Source: an uncultured Microbacterium sp.
GTDB taxonomy: Bacteria; Actinomycetota; Actinomycetes; Actinomycetales; Microbacteriaceae
Length of the DNA stretch: 64,000 nucleotides
Direction: 5' to 3'
NCBI GenBank assembly: GCA_913774845.1
Contig: CAJYJO010000013.1
Coordinates: 1 to 64,000 of the forward strand
A model generated the notes under the pieces. The model saw nothing but the letters and a program-made list of their open reading frames with translations, did no database searches and had not been told where the DNA came from. Below, one piece after another: positions 59,296 through 64,000 of this stretch. A program made the translations under genes and the position numbers. The stretch's first letter is position 1. Every line of letters starts with the position of its first letter.

Positions 59296-59763
59296 ATGAC
59301 CGATACGCAGAAAGTGCAGATGCTCGGCCGACCGACCGGCGCGTTCGTGGGGGCCTCCTGGGTCGCCCTCGGCATGGGCGCCTCGGTGTACTTCGTCGGC
59401 CTGTACAACGCGCATATGACGCTCGCGGAGAAGGGGTTCTACCTCGCGGTGTTCCTGCTCGGCCTGTTCGCGGCCATCTCGGTGCAGAAGGCGGTCCGGG
59501 ACCGCGCCGAGGACGTCCCCGTCACGGGCGCCTACCTCGGTGTCGCGTGGGGCATGCTCCTCGCCGCGCTCACGCTGATGGCCGTGGGCCTGTGGAACGC
59601 CGATCTGCTGCCCTCGGAGAAGGGCTTCTACGGCATCGGCTTCGCGATGAGCCTCTTCGCCGTCGTGGCCGTGCAGAAGAACGTGCGAGATCTCGCGGCG
59701 TTCCGGCTGAGCCACCCCGAGCCGGTCACGTCGAACGAGTTCCCGCGTTTCCCTGCATCCTGA
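59296..59763 (+). CDS. YiaA/YiaB-type inner-membrane protein
   Basis: A 155-residue membrane protein with two tandem YiaAB units. GASWVALGMGASVYFVGLYNAHMTLAEKGFYLAVFLLGLFAAISVQKAVRD (about 18-68) is repeated as GVAWGMLLAALTLMAVGLWNADLLPSEKGFYGIGFAMSLFAVVAVQKNVRD, giving four helices. The function of the family is unknown; E. coli relatives are stress-linked. GAAAGGG upstream can act as RBS. It follows the LamG operon terminator and stands alone. Confidence 0.9.
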   Translation: MTDTQKVQMLGRPTGAFVGASWVALGMGASVYFVGLYNAHMTLAEKGFYLAVFLLGLFAAISVQKAVRDRAEDVPVTGAYLGVAWGMLLAALTLMAVGLWNADLLPSEKGFYGIGFAMSLFAVVAVQKNVRDLAAFRLSHPEPVTSNEFPRFPAS

Positions 59764-59896
59764 TGTCCACCGGAGCCGGCCTCAGACCGCCGTCGCCGCA
59801 TGCGGGCCAGCCAATCATCCTCGGCAGGTGGGCGACGAGGGGGTTCGCGCTGGGCGGAGGATTCTTTCGCGGGTCCGCATCCGGTAAGAAGAGGCT

Positions 59897-60190
59897 GTGA
59901 CCGACCCCGCACCGCGCCCGTCTCTCATCCAGCGGCGAATGACACTCTCGCGGACGCGAACCTTCGCGCTCTTTCTCACGGCCGTGATGACCTTCCAATT
60001 GTCGGCGCAGATCGTCCGGCTCGTCGAGGCGGATGGAGGATCTCCGTGGCTGTGGATCGGCGTCGTCGCCTTCGCCGTGCTCACGGCTCTCGGGGTCGCC
60101 GCGGTGGTGAAGGCGGTGCGCGATATCCGCGCGTTCGAGGCGGAGAACGGCACGGATGCCGGGCGGCAGCGGCCGGTCGACCGTCCCTGA
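59897..60190 (+). CDS. Small two-helix membrane protein
   Basis: A 97-residue protein with two hydrophobic helices (about 23-43 and 52-72) and a charged C-terminus. The segment AVVKAVRDIRAFEAEN resembles the VQKNVRDLAAF end of the YiaA-like protein just upstream, so it may be a distant relative (inference from this resemblance only). The start is GTG 59897; no convincing Shine-Dalgarno is seen. The second candidate start is ATG 59939. Confidence 0.65.
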   Translation: MTDPAPRPSLIQRRMTLSRTRTFALFLTAVMTFQLSAQIVRLVEADGGSPWLWIGVVAFAVLTALGVAAVVKAVRDIRAFEAENGTDAGRQRPVDRP

Positions 60191-60248
60191 AACCGCTCAC
60201 TCGTCGCCAGGTCCCTCACGCCCGAGGGGCAGGGTGACGAAGACCTGA

Positions 60249-60947
60249 TCAGACGACGGGTGTCCCCTGGTGGAACAGGCACCGCGGTGCGGGATCGCAC
60301 CGCCAGAGGGACGACCGACGGCTGACGCGATCCTCGAAGCGCAGCAGGTAGGTCAGCAGGACGGTATCGGGTCCGACGGGCCGACTCTCCCGCTCGTCGA
60401 TGAGGGGCGAGGGGTCGCTCCCGGGCTCTTCCCGGAGCGCAGCGACGATCGCTTCTCGAGTCCAGCGGCGACCGGATTGGCCGACCTCGACGAAAGAGGG
60501 GGCGAGCAGACGTTCCATTTCTCCCGGGTCGGCGCGGACGGCCGGATCCAGGAGCCGCTCCTCCGCCGCCCAGGCTGCGGCGATCAGGGCAGCGGCATCC
60601 TGAGCCCGTCCGGTGACGACGTAGGCGCGTTCGATCCCGGCGGTCTCGCGCCCCCAGGTGCTCTGCGCGACGCGGCGCTGGTGGGCGTCGAACGCCGTCT
60701 CGTCGACGAATCTCTCGCTCACCCTCCACACTCCGTCGGTCGCCGCGGGCGTGACGTCGAAGGCGAGGCACCCGGTTTCGGCGCGGGTCAGCGCAATGTG
60801 CTCGTCGAGGTGCGCGCGCACGCGCTCCGCCTCACCGGCGTCGGCGCAGCGCAACTCCCCGGTGAGCGTGACCTCGCCGTCGCGCGGCCGGACGTTGCGG
60901 TGATCTTCGGATTCGAAACGATCGGCGCCGGTCAGTGAGATGCCCAC
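60249..60947 (-). CDS. Antibiotic-biosynthesis-monooxygenase-like / SnoaL-like two-domain protein
   Basis: A 232-residue protein with two small domains. The first (about 18-105; VTLTGELRCADAGEAERVRAHLDEHIALTRAETGCLAFDV) matches ABM/quinol-monooxygenase-type dimeric alpha-beta barrels. The second (about 115-232; AAWAAEERLLDP...MERLLAPSFVEVGQSGRRWTREAIVAAL) matches DUF4440/SnoaL-like cone folds. GTG 60947 is chosen because TACGGT (60959-60954) ends 6 bases upstream; longer frames pass through that box. The joint function is unknown; enzymatic oxidation of a small quinone-like molecule is possible. Confidence 0.78.
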   Translation of the reverse strand: MGISLTGADRFESEDHRNVRPRDGEVTLTGELRCADAGEAERVRAHLDEHIALTRAETGCLAFDVTPAATDGVWRVSERFVDETAFDAHQRRVAQSTWGRETAGIERAYVVTGRAQDAAALIAAAWAAEERLLDPAVRADPGEMERLLAPSFVEVGQSGRRWTREAIVAALREEPGSDPSPLIDERESRPVGPDTVLLTYLLRFEDRVSRRSSLWRCDPAPRCLFHQGTPVV

Positions 60948-61037
60948 CCGCCCACCGTAGACGCGTAGCCCGGGGGAGTCGAAGGTGGCCCGGTTACGCT
61001 GGAGACCCCGAGCCCGCCGTCGCCGAAGGAGCACCTC

Positions 61038-61394
61038 ATCTCTGCCCACGTCATCCGCGCGCTGCGCACCGCGTCGCTGTCGATCGCCGGCATCGGCGCC
61101 GCCATCACGATGGGCGCTCTCGGTCCGTGGTTCACCCCGGTGATCCTGCTCGTCGCGACGGCGGGTGCGCTCCTAGTCGTCTGGCGCAGCGACGGTGCGA
61201 CCGCCGCCGCGGGGGCGACCGTCCCGGTGCTGGTGGTCGTGGTGGCGCTGACCGTCGCGTCGCTGCTCGGGCTCGCCGGCATCCTGCCCTCCGCATGGGT
61301 CTGGGCGGCTCTCGGAGCGTACGCGGTGGCGTGGGGCGAGTATCTCGTGTCGCAGACCATCGCCCGCTCGCGGGGGCTGACGGGTTACCGCTGA
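61038..61394 (+). CDS. Small multi-helix membrane protein, probable ATC start
   Basis: A small membrane protein with about four helices (AGIGAAITMGALG, PVILLVATAGALLVVW, VVVALTVASLLGLAG, WAALGAYAVAWGEYLVS), resembling YrdB/DUF2568-type proteins. The first ATG (61110) lies inside helix 1 and has no RBS. AAGGAG (61026-61031) is instead 6 bases before ATC 61038, which would give 118 residues starting SAHVIRALRTAS. No ATG, GTG or TTG exists between the upstream stop at 60966 and 61110, so a non-canonical start is the best reading. Confidence 0.6.
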   Translation: MSAHVIRALRTASLSIAGIGAAITMGALGPWFTPVILLVATAGALLVVWRSDGATAAAGATVPVLVVVVALTVASLLGLAGILPSAWVWAALGAYAVAWGEYLVSQTIARSRGLTGYR

Positions 61395-61510
61395 GTCGAG
61401 GGCGTCTCCGATGTCGGCTCGAGACGCACGAGCCCCGGAGTGCAGGCGCCGACGGTCTCGGCGTCGCGCCGGGAGACGGCGGTGCTCACCGTCTCACCGG
61501 AGACGCGCGG

Positions 61511-61551
61511 AACGGACCCGGATGCCGAGGTGATCGGCATCCGGGTCCGTT
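61511..61551. terminator. Bidirectional terminator
   Basis: A perfect 18-bp stem (61511-61528 with 61534-61551) with a 5-base loop lies between a plus-strand and a minus-strand gene. GGATGCC/GGCATCC is again in the stem. Confidence 0.85.
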
Positions 61552-61562
61552 CGGCGTTTCGC

Positions 61563-62597
61563 TCAGACCGTCGCGAGCGTCGACTGCCAGCCGAGGGCGG
61601 GCGCGACGTGCGTCGCGAAGTTCTCGACGAGGCGCAGGTTGAACTCCACGCCCATCTGCGAGGGGATCGTGAGCATGAGGGTGTCGGCACTCATCACCGC
61701 GGCATCGTTCTGCAGCTGCTCGACGAGGCGGTCGGGCGTCGCGGCATACGTCTTGCCGAAGGTCGAGCGCATGCCGTCGATCACGCCGATCTGATCGGAC
61801 CCGGCGGAGCCGCCGAAGTACATCTCGTCTTCGGCCGTGACGATCGGGAAGATGCTGCGGCTGACCGACGTGCGCGGCTCTCCCGCGTGGCCTGCCTCGC
61901 GCCACGCGGCCCGGAAGGCGTCGAGCTGCTGCGCCTGCAGGAGGTCGAAGGGCGTGCCGTCGGCCTCGGTGAGCAGCGTCGACGACATGAGATTGACGCC
62001 CACGCGACCCGCCCACTCGGCCGTCGCGGTGGTGCCCGCGCCCCACCAGATGCGCGTGCGGAGGCCCGGGGAGTGCGGCTCGATGCGCTGCAGGCCCGTG
62101 CCGCCACCGAAGGGGCTCATGGGGTCGCGCTCGGCGAGGCCCTCACCGTCGATCGCGCGCAGGAAGAGGTCGAAGTGCTCGCGCGCGATGTCGCCGCCGC
62201 GGGGGTCCTGCGAGCCGGTGTACCCGAAGGCCTCGTAGCCGCGCACGACCGTCTCGGGTGAGCCGCGGCTCACGCCCAGCGCGAGCCGGTTGCCGCTGAT
62301 GAGGTCGACGGATGCCGCTTCCTCGGCGAGCATCAGCGGGTTCTCATAGCGCATGTCGATGACGCCGGTGCCGACCTCGATGCGCGAGGTGCGCGCGGCG
62401 ATGGCGGCGAGCAGCGGCATCGGGGCCGCCTGCTGACGGGCGAAATGGTGCACGCGGAACGAGACGCCGTTGACCCCGAGATCGTCCATGCCCTGGGCGA
62501 GGTCGATCGCCTGGAGCATCGAGTCGCCGGCGGTGAGCTGACGACCGCCGCCGAGGGGGCCGTAGTGGCCGAAGGAGAGGGTGCCGAAGGAGCGCAT
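61563..62597 (-). CDS. LLM-class flavin-dependent oxidoreductase
   Basis: A 344-residue luciferase-like monooxygenase, a TIM barrel using FMNH2. Features are LGVNGVSFRVHHFARQQ (about 38-54), IAARTSRIEVGTGVIDMRYENPLMLAEEAASVDLISGNRLALGVSRGSPE (about 65-115) and a C-terminal helix. The last motif is the typical flavin-domain signature. The substrate is unknown. The gene is monocistronic, convergent with the small membrane protein gene and separated from it by a strong terminator. Confidence 0.92.
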   Translation of the reverse strand: MRSFGTLSFGHYGPLGGGRQLTAGDSMLQAIDLAQGMDDLGVNGVSFRVHHFARQQAAPMPLLAAIAARTSRIEVGTGVIDMRYENPLMLAEEAASVDLISGNRLALGVSRGSPETVVRGYEAFGYTGSQDPRGGDIAREHFDLFLRAIDGEGLAERDPMSPFGGGTGLQRIEPHSPGLRTRIWWGAGTTATAEWAGRVGVNLMSSTLLTEADGTPFDLLQAQQLDAFRAAWREAGHAGEPRTSVSRSIFPIVTAEDEMYFGGSAGSDQIGVIDGMRSTFGKTYAATPDRLVEQLQNDAAVMSADTLMLTIPSQMGVEFNLRLVENFATHVAPALGWQSTLATV

Positions 62598-62686
62598 GAC
62601 AGGGAGAACGCCTTGCGTGCTGATCTATTCCCGCGCATGCACCGCGAACGGCCCGCCCCGCCCGCAGGTGTGGAACCATTCAGAAG

Positions 62687-63418
62687 ATGGACGAGGGCGC
62701 GCGGGAGGAGCTCGCGCGGTTGCGCGCGCGGGCCTACGGCCCGGACGCCGACATCGACGCCGACCCCGAGGCGTGGGCGCGTCTGCGCGAACTCGAGGAG
62801 CGCGAACGCGTCGGCCCCGCTCTCGTCGACACGGCGCCCACCGGAGGACGAGATGAGGTCGCGGCATCCGTCGATTCCGAGGAGGAGGACGAGGAGGATC
62901 CTCCGGAGCGCCGGCCGCTCGTCCGCTCGAAGCGGGGCGTGTGGGCGTGGGCCGTCTCGCTCGCGGTCGTGACGGCGCTCGCGAGCGCCGCCACCGCTCT
63001 CGGCCTGGCCCTCGTGCCCGTGACCGGCTCGGCGGACGCGACCCAGGTCGACACCCTCGAGCCCGACCCCGGAGCCGACACGCCCCCCGTGTTCGGCGAG
63101 CGCACCGGGGCGGAACGGGCGTTCCGCGACTACTACGGCGTGACCGCCTTCGTCGGCTACGCGCAGGTCGACGCGACCGAGAACCGCAGCCCCTGCATCT
63201 ATCTGCTCGACACCGACGAAGTCGCCGACGACGACGTACGCGGTTTGCGAGGGAACTTCGTCTACGGCGGGTGCGGCGCGGGTGTCTTCCCCGCCACCGT
63301 CGAGTTCGTCGTGGCGGACGGGATGCCGCCGCAGTTCGTCGAACGCTTCCCGATCGGAACGAGCGTGCAATTCGTCTTCGACGGCGAGAACGTCGGGGTC
63401 TTCAGCGACCGGCGGTGA
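62687..63418 (+). CDS. Single-pass membrane protein, hypothetical
   Basis: A 243-residue protein. Residues 1-80 are acidic and helical (an EEEDEEDPPE run near 67), suggesting a cytoplasmic segment. A membrane helix at about 86-108 (AWAVSLAVVTALASAATALGLALVP) follows. The exported domain of about 130 residues has two cysteines (SPCIYLL and YGGCGAG) likely to form a disulfide. No family recognised. AACCAT ends 7 bases before ATG 62687, and no Shine-Dalgarno is evident. Confidence 0.75.
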   Translation: MDEGAREELARLRARAYGPDADIDADPEAWARLRELEERERVGPALVDTAPTGGRDEVAASVDSEEEDEEDPPERRPLVRSKRGVWAWAVSLAVVTALASAATALGLALVPVTGSADATQVDTLEPDPGADTPPVFGERTGAERAFRDYYGVTAFVGYAQVDATENRSPCIYLLDTDEVADDDVRGLRGNFVYGGCGAGVFPATVEFVVADGMPPQFVERFPIGTSVQFVFDGENVGVFSDRR

Positions 63419-63462
63419 GCGCCGGGCGCGGCACCGCCCGGCGTAGATGAGAAGGTGGAGCA

Positions 63463-64000
63463 GTGACCCCCCTCCTCGAACACGTGCCCGTCGGCGCCGA
63501 TCCGGATGCCGTGTACCTGGGCTTCGTGGAGTGGGCGGCGTCGCGGGGGCTGACGCTCTACCCGGCGCAGGACGAGGCGGTCATCGAGATCGTCTCCGGC
63601 GCGAACGTGATCCTGTCGACCCCGACCGGTACGGGCAAGTCGCTCGTCGCGGTGGCCGCGCACGCGGCATCCCTCTCCCGGGGTGGACGCACCTACTACA
63701 CGGCGCCGATCAAGGCGCTCGTGAGCGAGAAGTTCTTCGCCCTCGTCGACATCTTCGGCGCCGAGAACGTCGGCATGGTCACGGGGGATTCCTCGGTCAA
63801 CGCCGACGCCCCGATCGTGTGCTGCACGGCCGAGATCCTCGCGAACCTGGCCCTGCGGCAGGGCGCCGACGCTCAGGTGGACCAGGTCGTGATGGATGAG
63901 TTCCACTACTACGGCGAGGCCGACCGCGGCTGGGCGTGGCAGGTGCCGCTGCTGCTGCTGACGCGCGCGCAGTTCATCCTCATGTCCGCGACGCTCGGAG
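63463..64000 (+). CDS. DEAD/DEAH-box helicase (DUF3516-type), cut by window edge
   Basis: The first 179 residues of a superfamily 2 helicase run off the window. Motif I is STPTGTGKS (about 47-55), motif II is DEFHYY (about 146-151) and motif III is SATLG at the very edge. The order and the spelling DEFHYY fit actinobacterial DUF3516-domain RNA helicases related to Ski2/Mtr4. The start is GTG 63463 with AAGGTGGAG upstream; the frame has no ATG near the start. The rest of the gene is unseen. Confidence 0.85.
   Translation, partial: MTPLLEHVPVGADPDAVYLGFVEWAASRGLTLYPAQDEAVIEIVSGANVILSTPTGTGKSLVAVAAHAASLSRGGRTYYTAPIKALVSEKFFALVDIFGAENVGMVTGDSSVNADAPIVCCTAEILANLALRQGADAQVDQVVMDEFHYYGEADRGWAWQVPLLLLTRAQFILMSATLG

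Overview
The window is about 70% GC, with dense, often overlapping genes, GTG starts and lipoboxes. It also has an L10/L7-L12 operon with an actinobacterial leader, a sortase (LPxTG) surface protein and a cytochrome bd operon of the order cydA-cydB-cydD-cydC. Together these indicate a high-GC actinobacterium, most likely Microbacteriaceae and probably Microbacterium (inference from gene content and style; no database was searched). No rRNA, tRNA, insertion sequence, prophage or CRISPR array was seen, so this reads as ordinary chromosome.

Layout. 1-12 kb: the end of rplA, then an amino-acid ABC importer, a nitronate monooxygenase, acylphosphatase, a divergent lysE/lysG-type exporter-regulator pair, a quinone-oxidoreductase-like gene, a MarR-controlled drug efflux operon, a YqaJ-type nuclease and a SIP-domain gene behind an iron-box-like palindrome. 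rplJ-rplL follow a leader with an attenuator-like hairpin. 12-17 kb: a 1566-residue wall-anchored nuclease/5'-nucleotidase. 17-22 kb: a LacI regulator and a three-gene sugar ABC importer. 22-31 kb: DUF305/DUF3105 membrane proteins, two MFS transporters, a PAP2 phosphatase, a HerA-like ATPase and an SDR/DUF2867 protein.

31.5-41 kb is a molybdenum block. mogA-moaE (+) face moaA-moeB-moeA-moaC-moaD (-), then come a 1.2-kb repeat-filled gap, a MerR-like/TOBE gene and modA-modB-modC. Molybdate uptake, its likely sensor and nearly the whole cofactor pathway therefore sit together, but no molybdoenzyme is present here. 41-50 kb: MerR and VOC genes, cydABDC with a divergent PadR regulator, and a copper-type csoR/copZ pair. 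50-56.6 kb: an ABC exporter facing a two-component system, a DUF151 nuclease, 6-phosphogluconate dehydrogenase and RNase H. 56.7-59.3 kb: a compact SipW-type secretion module (TasA-like protein, signal peptidase, LamG protein). The rest holds small membrane proteins, a two-domain monooxygenase/SnoaL-like protein, a luciferase-like oxidoreductase and the start of a DEAD/DEAH helicase.

Three DNA-level signals cut across the genes. The heptamer GGATGCC/GGCATCC occurs about 110 times, roughly seven times the number expected from composition, and builds many terminator stems. Several palindromic or tandem repeats occur, one of them inside the cydD coding sequence. At least a dozen genes have a TANNNT box ending 6-7 bases before the start codon, the layout of leaderless transcripts.
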